Assembly (NCBI RefSeq): GCF_900105625.1
Contig: NZ_FNSD01000001.1
Coordinates: 3,162,001 to 3,226,000, forward strand
Length of the DNA: 64,000 nt
Reading direction: 5' to 3'
Source of the DNA: Terriglobus roseus
GTDB taxonomy: Bacteria > Acidobacteriota > Terriglobia > Terriglobales > Acidobacteriaceae
Below, one piece after another: positions 18,098-26,191 of the stretch (position 1 is the first letter of the stretch; every line of letters starts with the position of its first letter). The notes under the pieces are model-generated. The model saw nothing but the letters and a program-made list of their open reading frames with translations, searched no databases and had not been told where the DNA came from. A program made the translations under genes and the position numbers.

Positions 18098-19372
18098 ATG
18101 ATGATGCTTTACAGCCTTGCGGTGACCGTGGCGCTGGTGCTTAGCGCACCGGTGTGGGGCTGGCGCATGCTGCGGCAGGGCCGCTATCGGCAGGGTCTGC
18201 AGCAGCGTCTGGGTGATGTTCCGTTACGTCTGCGCGACTTTGTAAGGGACCGTCCCGTCCTCTGGCTGCACGCTGTCTCCGTGGGCGAGACACTGGCCGC
18301 GACCCGGCTCATCGCGGAGCTGGAAGCCGCCCTGCCGGGCTATGCCGTCGTCATCTCGACCACAACCCCCACCGGCCAGCAGGTCGCGCGCGAGCGCTTC
18401 GGCGTGGATCGTGTCTTCTTCTACCCATTGGATCTTGCCTTCGCCGTACGACCCTACCTGCGCGCCCTGCAGCCAAAGCTTGTCATCCTGATGGAGAGCG
18501 AGCTCTGGCCACGCATGCTGGTCGAGTGTGAACGCGCGGGCGTCCCCGTGGCCGTGGTGAACGCACGTGTCAGCGACCGATCCCTCCCGCGCTATATGCG
18601 TTTGCGAGTCCTCTGGAAGCCACTGCTCGGCAAGCTGTCGTTGCTGCTGGCGCAGAGCGATGAGGATGCGCGGCGCTGGCGCAGCATCGGCGCGCCCGCA
18701 GAGCGTGTGCTGTCTACCGGCAATCTCAAGTACGACATCCGTGCGGCCAACGAGACACCACTGACTGTCCTCGTCAGAAAGCATCTGCCCGCAGACGCGA
18801 GGGTGCTGGTTTGCGGCAGCACGCATGACGGTGAAGAGTCGTTGCTGCTCGATTGCTGGAAGTCCCTCTCGCAGAATCGAGTGATGATCCTTGCACCGCG
18901 CCATCCCGAGCGCACCGCCGCCGTCGAGCATCTGGCACGTGAGCGCGGACTTACGGCGACACCCCTAAGCCAATGGCGGCTTGCTGCTGCGACGACCGCG
19001 CCGGGCGCCGTCTTATTGGTCGATACCGTTGGCGAACTCTCGTCGCTCTACGCTCTCGCGACAATCGCCTTCGTCGGCGGGTCGCTCATCCCGCACGGTG
19101 GACAGAATCCCCTGGAGCCCGCGAGCTTTGGTGTGCCTGTTGTGATGGGACCGAGCTATGCGAACTTTCGCGGCATGGTCGATGCAATGGTGCAGGCGCA
19201 CGCAATTCGCATGGTCGCGCGGGAAGACCTCTGCGTGTCGCTGGAGCAACTGCTGACGACGCACGATGAGGAGCTCGGAGAGCGCGGGCGTCTCTTCGCC
19301 GCATCCATGACCGGAGCAACGGATCGCACCGTCGCTGCGCTGGTTCAGTTGCTCGAGCGGGGCGCAAGATGA
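18098..19372 (+). CDS. waaA: 3-deoxy-D-manno-octulosonic acid (Kdo) transferase
   Basis: The 424-residue GT30-family enzyme adds Kdo from CMP-Kdo to lipid IVA at the inner-membrane face. An N-terminal membrane anchor (MLYSLAVTVALVLSAPVWGW) is followed by WLHAVSVGE with the catalytic-type Glu64. Further family motifs are TTTPTGQQVARERFG, ESELWPRML and, C-terminally, FVGGSLIPHGGQNPLEPASF. The lpxK ATG overlaps its stop by four bases (ATGA). It is the first gene of a five-gene envelope operon and is divergent from the secreted-protein gene at 17150. Confidence 0.95.
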   Translation: MMMLYSLAVTVALVLSAPVWGWRMLRQGRYRQGLQQRLGDVPLRLRDFVRDRPVLWLHAVSVGETLAATRLIAELEAALPGYAVVISTTTPTGQQVARERFGVDRVFFYPLDLAFAVRPYLRALQPKLVILMESELWPRMLVECERAGVPVAVVNARVSDRSLPRYMRLRVLWKPLLGKLSLLLAQSDEDARRWRSIGAPAERVLSTGNLKYDIRAANETPLTVLVRKHLPADARVLVCGSTHDGEESLLLDCWKSLSQNRVMILAPRHPERTAAVEHLARERGLTATPLSQWRLAAATTAPGAVLLVDTVGELSSLYALATIAFVGGSLIPHGGQNPLEPASFGVPVVMGPSYANFRGMVDAMVQAHAIRMVAREDLCVSLEQLLTTHDEELGERGRLFAASMTGATDRTVAALVQLLERGAR

Positions 19373-20391
19373 AGCGTCCCATACTGCTGCCATTGGTTCC
19401 GCTCTACGCAGCCGGTGTCGCCTGGAAGTCAAGCGCCTTCGACCGGCATCCGGACCGTGCGCAGCGACTGCAGCAGCCGGTCATCAGCGTAGGCAGTCTT
19501 TCCGCTGGCGGAGCCGGGAAGACACCCTTCGTCATTGCACTCGGCGAGGCCCTGCGCCGCGCCGGTCATGGTATCGACGTCCTGTCGCGCGGCTACGGCC
19601 GCACGTCGGACGAGGTCCTGCGTGTGAATCCACTGGGCAGCGCGGCCGACTTTGGCGATGAGCCCTTGCTGATCGCCCAACGGCTCGGCTGCCCCGTCTA
19701 TGTCGCACGCAAACGCTTCGATGCCGGCCGATGGGCGGAGCGCGATCGACACCATCTTCGCGAGGACAAGACCCTCTCGCTGCACCTGCTCGATGACGGC
19801 TTTCAGCATCGGCAACTCGCACGCGCGGTCGACATCGTGCTCTTCACCGCGGACGATGCGCGCGACACGCTGCTGCCCGCAGGTGATCTGCGCGAGCCGT
19901 TGCGTGCGCTTCGCCGTGCGTCGATCATCGCTCTGCGCGCAGATGAGGCGGATGCATTGCGGCCGTTGCTGGATCGCTTCAACAAGGGAAAAGCAGTGCC
20001 GCCAATCTGGATCGCAGATCGGGCATTCGCCTTGGTTGAGGGGCAACCAGCGAGCAAGCCTTTGGCCTTCTGTGGCATCGCTCGCCCCGATGGCTTTCGT
20101 GCTTCGCTCACGAGCAAGCATGTCTCGCCCGCAGACTTTGTTGCACTGCGCGACCATCAGGCCTATGACGCGCCGACGATTCAAAGGCTCATCGCACGTG
20201 CGAAGGCATGCCATGCCAACGGCTTCGTAACGACAGCCAAGGATGCGGTGAAGCTCACGCCGCCCTTGCGTCGCTTGCTGGAGGATGTGGGGCCGCTGTC
20301 TGTCGGCGATGTGCGAGTCACGTTGCGGGATGAAACCCGGTGCGTCGCCGATCTGATCGCGCAGGTGCAGACATGGTGGTCGAAGTTATGA
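19369..20391 (+). CDS. lpxK: tetraacyldisaccharide 4'-kinase
   Basis: The 340-residue LpxK phosphorylates the 4' position of the lipid A precursor disaccharide. The P-loop is GSLSAGGAGKTP at residues 42-53. The family motifs VLSRGYGR, DDGFQHRQLARAVDIVLF and FVTTAKDAVKL are in order. A hydrophobic N-terminus (PILLPLVPLYAAGVAW) fits membrane association. The ATG overlaps waaA's stop by four bases, and its own TGA overlaps the next ATG in the same way. Confidence 0.96.
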   Translation: MKRPILLPLVPLYAAGVAWKSSAFDRHPDRAQRLQQPVISVGSLSAGGAGKTPFVIALGEALRRAGHGIDVLSRGYGRTSDEVLRVNPLGSAADFGDEPLLIAQRLGCPVYVARKRFDAGRWAERDRHHLREDKTLSLHLLDDGFQHRQLARAVDIVLFTADDARDTLLPAGDLREPLRALRRASIIALRADEADALRPLLDRFNKGKAVPPIWIADRAFALVEGQPASKPLAFCGIARPDGFRASLTSKHVSPADFVALRDHQAYDAPTIQRLIARAKACHANGFVTTAKDAVKLTPPLRRLLEDVGPLSVGDVRVTLRDETRCVADLIAQVQTWWSKL

Positions 20392-21449
20392 GCGAGCCTA
20401 TGCGCATCCTGATCGTCCGCGTTGGTGCGATGGGCGATGTACTGCATGCCATGCCTGCTGTTGCTGCATTGCGCAAAGCAGTGCCCGATGCGGAGATTGG
20501 CTGGGCGATTGAGCCGAAGTGGTCACCGCTATTACGCGCAGGGGAGGATGCTCTGCCATCCTCCCCCGCGATGCCGCTGGTGGACCGTGTGCATCTTGTG
20601 GCGACGAAGGAGTGGTCGAAGAAGCCGTTCTCATTGGCCACGCTGCGCAGTGTGCTCGCGCTGCGCCGGGAACTGCGTGCGCGGCACTACGACATCGCCA
20701 TCGATCTGCAGGGCTCCATCCGCTCGTCGGTGATTGCACGCATGAGTGGTGCGCGCCGCGTCGTAGGCAGTGCCACCACACGCGAGTCGCAGGCACGCTG
20801 GCTCTACAGCCAGAGCGTGGGCCTGCAACGCGCCCATGTGGTGGAGCAGGCAGCGGAGATCGTCTCTGCCGTACTGGAATCGCCGGTCAAATCTGCCATC
20901 GCGCCGCTACCCATCGATCCGGCAGCAGAGCAGTGGTGCCACGATCTCCTGCGAGATCGCCCTCACGGCCCCTTGGTGGTGTTAGCTCCTACCGCCGGAT
21001 GGGGTGCCAAGGAGTGGCCCGCCGAGCGATACCGTGCTGTCGCGCAGGCGCTCGCCGCGCGGGGATGCACGGTGCTTGTGAACGCGTCGCCCGTTGGTAT
21101 CGATGCCGTGGCGGATCTCGTCGTTGCGGGCAGCAATGGCGCAGCATCGGCGGTGGCCTGCACGCTGCCGCAACTCACGTCGCTGCTTCGCCACACATCG
21201 GTACTCATCGCAGGTGACTCCGGCCCGCTGCATCTCGCGGCCGCGCTGCGCGTGCCCGTCGTCAGCATCTTCGGACCGACCGACCCAGTGCGGACCGGGC
21301 CATGGGGATCGCCCTCGCGTGTCCTGCGCCATGCCACCAGCATCACCGACCATCGACGTCATCGCGAGCCCGAGGCCGGGCTGTTGCAGATCGGTGTCGA
21401 ACAGGTTGTGAGTGCCGCAGAAAGCCTTCTGCTGCTCGCGCGTGGATAA
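20388..21449 (+). CDS. lipopolysaccharide heptosyltransferase (GT9)
   Basis: The 353-residue protein is a GT9 ADP-heptose:LPS heptosyltransferase, either WaaC- or WaaF-like. It begins MRILIVRVGAMGDVLHAMPA and carries YDIAIDLQGSIRSSVIARMS, APTAGWGAKEWPAERY and the nucleotide-binding motif IAGDSGPLHLAAALRVPVVS. The ATG at 20388 overlaps lpxK's TGA by four bases, which matches the operon pattern better than the in-frame ATG at 20373. It presumably adds the first inner-core heptose to Kdo-lipid A. Confidence 0.92.
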   Translation: MSEPMRILIVRVGAMGDVLHAMPAVAALRKAVPDAEIGWAIEPKWSPLLRAGEDALPSSPAMPLVDRVHLVATKEWSKKPFSLATLRSVLALRRELRARHYDIAIDLQGSIRSSVIARMSGARRVVGSATTRESQARWLYSQSVGLQRAHVVEQAAEIVSAVLESPVKSAIAPLPIDPAAEQWCHDLLRDRPHGPLVVLAPTAGWGAKEWPAERYRAVAQALAARGCTVLVNASPVGIDAVADLVVAGSNGAASAVACTLPQLTSLLRHTSVLIAGDSGPLHLAAALRVPVVSIFGPTDPVRTGPWGSPSRVLRHATSITDHRRHREPEAGLLQIGVEQVVSAAESLLLLARG

Positions 21450-21459
21450 TGACAGAGGC

Positions 21460-22041
21460 ATGGCAGCAGAGATGAGCAGAGGCGAGCGGTTGGTGAGGCG
21501 CATACGTGTGCCGTTGGGTTTCGTCTTTGCGGCGATTTTTCTGTGGCGTGCAAGGCCTTCAATGACGTCGCTGGCGCTCAGTCTGTTGCTGGTGATTCCC
21601 GGCCTGTGGCTGCGTGGCTATGCTGCGGGTTATGTGAAGAAGAACGCAGAACTCACGCAGACCGGCCCCTACGCCTACACACGCAACCCGCTCTATCTGG
21701 GCTCCATCCTGGCAGCCTTTGGCTTCGCCTTTGCGTCGCGGCAGTGGTACCTGGTGGTGCTGCTGGCGGTGCTGTTCCTTGTGATCTATGGGCCGGTGAT
21801 CCTGTCGGAGGAGCGTTTTCTACGAGGTCATTTCCCCGACTTTGATGCCTATGCCGCGCGTGTCCCGCGTCTGCTGCCACGGCTGACCGCAGCGCCCACA
21901 GGCCAAAGCGCGCCAGTCGCGGCGTTTTCACCCGAGCGATACCGCAAACACCGCGAGTACAATTCTGTGATGGGCGCGGCTGCCCTGTACGCTACGCTGC
22001 TTCTGCTCATGTTCGCCCGCATGCACTATGGCGCGCACTGA
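21460..22041 (+). CDS. isoprenylcysteine carboxyl methyltransferase-like membrane protein
   Basis: The 193-residue protein has about five hydrophobic helices and the ICMT/phospholipid-methyltransferase signature TGPYAYTRNPLYLGSI. Upstream are ALSLLLVIPGLWLRGYAAGY and downstream LSEERFLRGHFPDFDAYAAR. Relatives methylate lipids or small amphiphiles with S-adenosylmethionine. Bacteria do not generally prenylate proteins, so the substrate is probably a lipid or polyketide-like molecule. It lies 10 bases after the heptosyltransferase, suggesting a role in envelope lipid or LOS modification. Confidence 0.82.
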   Translation: MAAEMSRGERLVRRIRVPLGFVFAAIFLWRARPSMTSLALSLLLVIPGLWLRGYAAGYVKKNAELTQTGPYAYTRNPLYLGSILAAFGFAFASRQWYLVVLLAVLFLVIYGPVILSEERFLRGHFPDFDAYAARVPRLLPRLTAAPTGQSAPVAAFSPERYRKHREYNSVMGAAALYATLLLLMFARMHYGAH

Positions 22042-22061
22042 AGGGATGCAGTTTCAGACCA

Positions 22062-22904
22062 ATGAGAAGGGGCAACGACGGCTTGCAATCGCTTAGAAAA
22101 GCCCTTCTGCTGGCAGCGTGCCTGCTCGTCTCCAGTGCTCGCGCACAGAAGGAAGGCGTGCCTCCTGCCTCTGCGCCGCCCGTGATCCCGCCCATGCAGG
22201 GCTATAGCTTTCCGCAACATCAGACACTGACCTTCGCAGTCGACTGGCGCGTCTTCACCGCCGGCAGTGTCACCTTCCAGTTAGACCAGCAGGGACCGTT
22301 GATGAAGGTGGGGGCGACGGCTGACACGGTGGGCGCGACCAATATGATCTACCAGGTCATCGACCGCTTCCAGTCCAGCTTCAACATGGCAACCGGCTGC
22401 TCCGCAGGCTTCAGCAAACAGACACAGGAGGGCCGTCGCAAGGTCTCCAGCGACCTGGTCTTTACGCCCGGTGCAACGGCTCCCGCACCCGGCAGCAGCT
22501 CCACGCCGGTGCTTGGAACGCAGAGCCTCAACGAACGCAACCTGGTGAAGAACACGACCAAGCACCAGGAAGGTCAGATTCCCGCGTGCGCGATTGATTC
22601 GCTCTCGGGAATCTTCTACGTCGGCTCGCAGAAGCTGACCGTGGGCCAGGACTTCAAGCTGCCACTGGCCGATGCGATGCGTACTGTCGCCGTCACCATG
22701 AAGGTCGAGGCGCGTGAGGATGTGAAGACACCGGCCGGCACCTTCAGTGCGATCCGCGTCCAGCCAACGGCGGATGCCGGTGTGGTGAAGAACCGCGGCA
22801 CCATCACCATCTGGTACTCCGACGACGCGCGGCATCTCCCCGTGCAGATCCGCGCCAAGCTGCTGTGGGGAACCATCACGTTCCACCTGCAGTCCGTCTC
22901 CTAG
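22062..22904 (+). CDS. DUF3108 domain-containing secreted protein
   Basis: The 280-residue product has a signal peptide (LRKALLLAACLLVSSARAQK). The DUF3108 pattern follows: LTFAVDWRVFTAGSVTFQL, SLSGIFYVGSQKLTVGQDFK, and C-terminal GTITIWYSDDARHLPVQIRA. Proteins of this family are periplasmic and of unknown function. It begins 20 bases after the ICMT-like gene and is probably the last gene of the lipid A/core operon. A repeat pair follows. Confidence 0.85.
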   Translation: MRRGNDGLQSLRKALLLAACLLVSSARAQKEGVPPASAPPVIPPMQGYSFPQHQTLTFAVDWRVFTAGSVTFQLDQQGPLMKVGATADTVGATNMIYQVIDRFQSSFNMATGCSAGFSKQTQEGRRKVSSDLVFTPGATAPAPGSSSTPVLGTQSLNERNLVKNTTKHQEGQIPACAIDSLSGIFYVGSQKLTVGQDFKLPLADAMRTVAVTMKVEAREDVKTPAGTFSAIRVQPTADAGVVKNRGTITIWYSDDARHLPVQIRAKLLWGTITFHLQSVS

Positions 22905-22932
22905 ACGCTCTTCGGTCCCATCATAACCATTG

Positions 22933-23084
22933 GCATCCTGAGCGGAGCGCAGCGTAGTCGAAGGATGCATTCCGCTTGTGCAGCCATCGATGTGGTGAGG
23001 TCCGACCGTGCGTCGTGGAGCAGCCGCAGGGCGGAATACAGTCCTTCGACTGCACTCCGCTGACGCTCCATTCGCTCAGGATGA
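22933..23084. repeat. inverted pair of dispersed CATCCTGAGCG-type repeats
   Basis: One copy (22933-22980) starts GCATCCTGAGCGGAGCGCAG and ends in GCATTCCGCTTG. A second copy in opposite orientation occupies 23031-23084 and ends in TCGCTCAGGATGAC. A third copy lies at 34727-34784. Each contains GTCGAAGGA. The inverted pair could form a long hairpin at the end of the envelope operon. Similar sequences are common intergenic repeats in bacteria. Confidence 0.75.
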
Positions 23085-23110
23085 CACCGGGGACGGCGGA
23101 AGACGATCGG

Positions 23111-23455
23111 CTAGCCCGGGGGCCACGTCATCGAACGCCCGCCCAGCACATGCAGGTGCAGATGATCGACGGTCTGGCCGCCGTCTGCGCCGGTGTTAGC
23201 AACCACTCGGAAGCCATTGGACAGGTCTTCCTGCCCGGCCACCTTCGCAGCCGTCAGCATCAGGTGTCCCAGCAACGCTTCGTGGCTTTCCAGAGCATGT
23301 GCGGTCGATGCGATGTGCTCTTTCGGGATCACCAGCACATGGACAGGCGCGGCCGGATGAAGATCGCGAAAGGCAAGTGCGCGGTCGTCCTCAAAGACTT
23401 TGGTTGACGGGATGGTCCCGGCAACAATGCGGCAGAAGATGCAGTCAGCAGCCAT
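23111..23455 (-). CDS. HIT family protein (nucleotide phosphohydrolase)
   Basis: The 114-residue protein shows CIFCRIVAGTIPSTKVFEDD at the N-terminus, HVLVIPKEHI, and the histidine triad HLHLHV at residues 98-103. HIT proteins hydrolyse nucleotide phosphoramidates and dinucleoside polyphosphates in the cytoplasm. The ATG at 23455 matches the usual MxxCIFC start; the open frame upstream belongs to a different, degraded gene. Confidence 0.95.
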   Translation of the reverse strand: MAADCIFCRIVAGTIPSTKVFEDDRALAFRDLHPAAPVHVLVIPKEHIASTAHALESHEALLGHLMLTAAKVAGQEDLSNGFRVVANTGADGGQTVDHLHLHVLGGRSMTWPPG

Positions 23456-23457
23456 AT

Positions 23458-23770
23458 CTAGAAGTGTAGCGACTCCAGGTTCGCATTGGGATCGAGTCCA
23501 AGCAGAACGGGGACTGTGAGCATGCGCAGTCGAGGAAATCGTATGATAGCGACCGACCACGCGAGCAAGATCGACGCCTTCATACTGATGCGCGATCCGG
23601 TTCCTCATTCCAATGGTTCGACCGAGTTCTGAGCGTCCGTTGTCCTGCAGCAAATCCGGATCTTCATCGCGTATTCGCTTGGCGATCTCTCCGAGAACTT
23701 CGAGCTGCCGAATGACGACGTCCTGAGCAAACCTCGCGGATAGTGTCTCGCATGCATCGCGTTGTGACCA
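23458..23770 (-). pseudogene. HepT-like HEPN toxin remnant
   Basis: In the same frame as the HIT gene but upstream of it are HepT (DUF86) motifs: RQLEVLGEIAKRI, then RTIGMRNRIAHQYEGVDLAR with the HEPN R-x4-H motif. The normal N-terminus is compressed, with DACETLSARF running almost directly into VVIRQLEVLG. After VDLARVV the expected continuation moves to another frame (AIIRFPRLRMLTVPVLLG, ending LESLHF-stop). No start codon, no MNT nucleotidyltransferase partner. It is best read as a decayed toxin gene with a frameshift and an internal deletion. Confidence 0.55.
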
Positions 23771-23780
23771 GAACGAAAGG

Positions 23781-24611
23781 CTAGTCCAGCCGCACCAGGT
23801 ACGCCTGCGCGTCGGGCTCTGCAGCATGAATTGCGGACGCGATCTGCAGCGCCTGTGTGCGCGATGCGCTGATGGGATTGATGCGAACCCAGTGGCCGGT
23901 CGGTCCCTGGAACTCGATGACCTTTGCGCTGGTGGCGTAGCGTCGTTGCAGATCGCTCTGCAGGCGCCAGGCGTTGTTCTTATCGAGGAAGGCCCCGATC
24001 TGGACGCACCACTTACCACCCAGGTCGGCGCCGGGGCGCTGTTCGAGCACCTCAACCCGCACCTTCGCCAGGCCCATCCGGTAGATGCCTGTCTCTTTCG
24101 CGGCTGCAAGCGACAGGTCGATCAGGCGTCCGTGCACGAACGGTCCACGGTCGGTGATCTTGACGGTCACGCTCTGCGATGTGGTTAGGTTGGTTACCCG
24201 AACCACCGTGCCCATGGGCAGCGTGCGGTGCGCGGCGGTCATTGCATTCTGGTCGTAGACCTCGCCGTTCGCGCCCTGGCGGTTGTGGTAGGGCGGACCA
24301 TACCAACTGGCCAATCCAGTCTCGGTAGAGTTTGTGTGACCCGAGGCGATTGCGTTGTCATCGACGTTCGGATCCGGGATGGCGTAGGAGGGCAGCGGCC
24401 CGCCGTGCAGGCCACGCTGCGCGGTGCTGGTTGAGGGTGCCGCTCGCGATGGGGAACGGGTGGGCGGCGGCGGTGGATAGTGACGACTGACCTTCGCCTT
24501 GTGGTGGCAGCCGGTGGTCAGCAGAGCCACGAAAAGCGCCATGCATGCGAAGGCGCACCGGTGCACCAGCAGCCCGGTGTCCGAGCGGTTGCCGGTATTA
24601 CTTGCGGTCAT
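23781..24611 (-). CDS. rlpA: RlpA-like lipoprotein with SPOR domain
   Basis: The 276-residue product has an N-terminal hydrophobic segment ending in LFVALLTTGC, a probable but unusual lipobox with Thr at -3. A Pro/Ser-rich linker follows, then the double-psi beta-barrel of RlpA: TGLASWYGPPYHNRQGANGE, MTAAHRTLPMGTVVRVTNL, TDRGPFVHGRLIDLS. A SPOR domain (WCVQIGAFLDKNNAWRLQSD) ends the protein. RlpA is a lytic transglycosylase that acts on denuded septal glycans. Its ATG lies inside the end of the 60-residue gene upstream. Confidence 0.92.
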   Translation of the reverse strand: MTASNTGNRSDTGLLVHRCAFACMALFVALLTTGCHHKAKVSRHYPPPPPTRSPSRAAPSTSTAQRGLHGGPLPSYAIPDPNVDDNAIASGHTNSTETGLASWYGPPYHNRQGANGEVYDQNAMTAAHRTLPMGTVVRVTNLTTSQSVTVKITDRGPFVHGRLIDLSLAAAKETGIYRMGLAKVRVEVLEQRPGADLGGKWCVQIGAFLDKNNAWRLQSDLQRRYATSAKVIEFQGPTGHWVRINPISASRTQALQIASAIHAAEPDAQAYLVRLD

Positions 24612-24780
24612 CCATCTTCTCCGCCAGCTTGCTGAGCTGCTCTGCGGCAGACCGCAGGGCGCTGGAGCTGTGCTGGCGTACTTCCGGAACCACTTCATCG
24701 TTCAGATAACGGATGAGCCGCTTCACCTCGGCCTCGGCGCGCTCTGCGGCATCGGTTACTTCCTTGTTCCAGTCCGTCAT
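24598..24780 (-). CDS. small charged helical protein
   Basis: The 60-residue product (TDWNKEVTDAAERAEAEVKR, then LIRYLNDEVVPEVRQHSSSA, AAEQLSKLAEKMDDRK) looks entirely alpha-helical and amphipathic. AAAGGAG lies 7 bases before the ATG, a strong site. Its 3' end overlaps the rlpA start by 14 bases in another frame, so the two are likely translated from one mRNA. Function unknown; a role as an RlpA-linked envelope factor is only inferred. Confidence 0.75.
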   Translation of the reverse strand: MTDWNKEVTDAAERAEAEVKRLIRYLNDEVVPEVRQHSSSALRSAAEQLSKLAEKMDDRK

Positions 24781-25051
24781 GGTCAGCTCCTTTGCGCGCG
24801 GGGTGGGGCCGCTGGCGCAGGTTCCCCCAGTAATTAGAGCGAAGTCCACAGGCGTCACTTCGTGGAAATACGACCGCAGTGCCGCGTTGGTTACTGGCCG
24901 TGCGAGCACCTTTTTGAACTCAACTCACCCGAAAGGGCTATTCAGCGCGGCCGTCCACTATGCAACTTAGTGGGTCTTCAGGGACTCAAAGTACTAAATC
25001 ACGTGAAACGCGGGCCTTCGAGGCATGCCTCACCACTACCAAAGGAAATAC

Positions 25052-25885
25052 ATGACTCGTTCGCTCTCGCTCGCAGCACTGCTCGCATTCGCACCGATCC
25101 TCACGGCCCAGTCTGTTCCTGCGTCACCCTCCATGACCCCACTCCAGGTGGCGTCGGTGGAGACGCCTTCGCTCCTGCCGACCGAGGCTGGTATGTCTTC
25201 CAGCAACCTGCCCGATGCGCCCAGCGCCGTGGCTGCTATGGCCGCTGAACCAATGGAAGCCGCAGCACCTGCGTTTGATTTTGGCCAGGCACCCTCCGGC
25301 GTAGGCACTGGCGCGGTTGCACCCCGATTCTCGACCATCATTCTGCCGGGTCAGACCGCAGTGCCACTGCATGGCATGGAGAAGGTCGTCTACGGTCTGC
25401 ACGATTCGTTCAACCTGACGCAGCTTGCCGGCATCACCATCTCCGCAGGCTGGTCGCAGCTGATTGACTCGCAGCCGCACTACGGTCGGGACGCGGAAGC
25501 CTTTGGCAAGCGGGAAGGTGTTGCAGCCCTTCGCAGCACCGTGCAAACCCTGGCAACCGACGCAGTGTTCTCGCCCATGTTTCACGATGACCCTCGGTAT
25601 TACGCGCTCGGCGACGGCCATAGCTTTGTTAACCGCGTCGTCTATGCGGCATCGCGCGTTGTGGTCACGCGGTCGTCGTACAGCATGAAGAACAAGATCA
25701 ATGTGCCACTGCTGCTGGGCTACGGTTCGGCTGCCGGTCTCAACAATCTCTACTACCCGGATGGAGATCGTGGCGGCAAGAACACCATGGAGAACTGGGG
25801 CACGTCGCTGGTTGGCGCCGCTCTCGGCTTTGAAGTCAGCGAGTTTCTCGATGACGCGCTGAAGATGGTTCACCTGCGTAAGTAG
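25052..25885 (+). CDS. secreted protein with SNLPDAPSA motif
   Basis: The 277-residue product has a signal peptide (TRSLSLAALLAFAPILTAQS). A disordered Pro/Ala-rich stretch follows with SNLPDAPSA, a motif frequently seen in acidobacterial exported proteins. The C-terminal two-thirds contain hydrophobic and Gly-rich segments (LAGITISAGWSQLIDSQPHY, DAVFSPMFHDDPRYYALGDG, NWGTSLVGAALGFEVSEFLD). AAAGGA lies 6 bases before the ATG. It lies upstream of the radical SAM gene on the same strand, separated by a terminator. Function unknown. Confidence 0.78.
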   Translation: MTRSLSLAALLAFAPILTAQSVPASPSMTPLQVASVETPSLLPTEAGMSSSNLPDAPSAVAAMAAEPMEAAAPAFDFGQAPSGVGTGAVAPRFSTIILPGQTAVPLHGMEKVVYGLHDSFNLTQLAGITISAGWSQLIDSQPHYGRDAEAFGKREGVAALRSTVQTLATDAVFSPMFHDDPRYYALGDGHSFVNRVVYAASRVVVTRSSYSMKNKINVPLLLGYGSAAGLNNLYYPDGDRGGKNTMENWGTSLVGAALGFEVSEFLDDALKMVHLRK

Positions 25886-25912
25886 TCGATATACCCAGCG
25901 ACATATCGCGCC

Positions 25913-25941
25913 AAAGGGTCAGCCATATTGGCTGGCCCTTT
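25913..25941. terminator. terminator after secreted-protein gene
   Basis: AAAGGGTCAGCCA pairs with TGGCTGGCCCTTT (one T-G wobble) around a 3-base loop, 28 bases after the stop at 25885. It separates the secreted-protein gene from the radical SAM gene. The rest of the 306-base gap (25886-26191) shows only a short GCCTC/GAGGC hairpin and the ribosome site of the next gene. Confidence 0.7.
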
Positions 25942-26191
25942 GCTTCGAAGGAAGGGCGCAGATTCCCGTTCGCTGCTCGTCCTCGCACTTCGCTGCGCTA
26001 TGTTGCGGTTCGGTAAATCCCCCTGCCCAATCAGAGCCTGTGCAGTTAGCCTCGAGGAGGCTCAAACCGCTGTAACTGTGCGGGTTCGCCGATAAGATTA
26101 GAGACGTACCAGTGCACCGGAGCATCCTAATCTCGTCATAGGAAGCGTTCGGAATCCACCGTACGCAGCACCATCATTTTCAGGAGAAGCA

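Noticed and set aside
23456-24109. A 332-codon open frame merging the HIT gene with upstream sequence
   Set aside because: Only the C-terminal 114 codons are HIT-like. The upstream part reads as the HepT remnant and antisense to rlpA, so the HIT start was placed at 23455.
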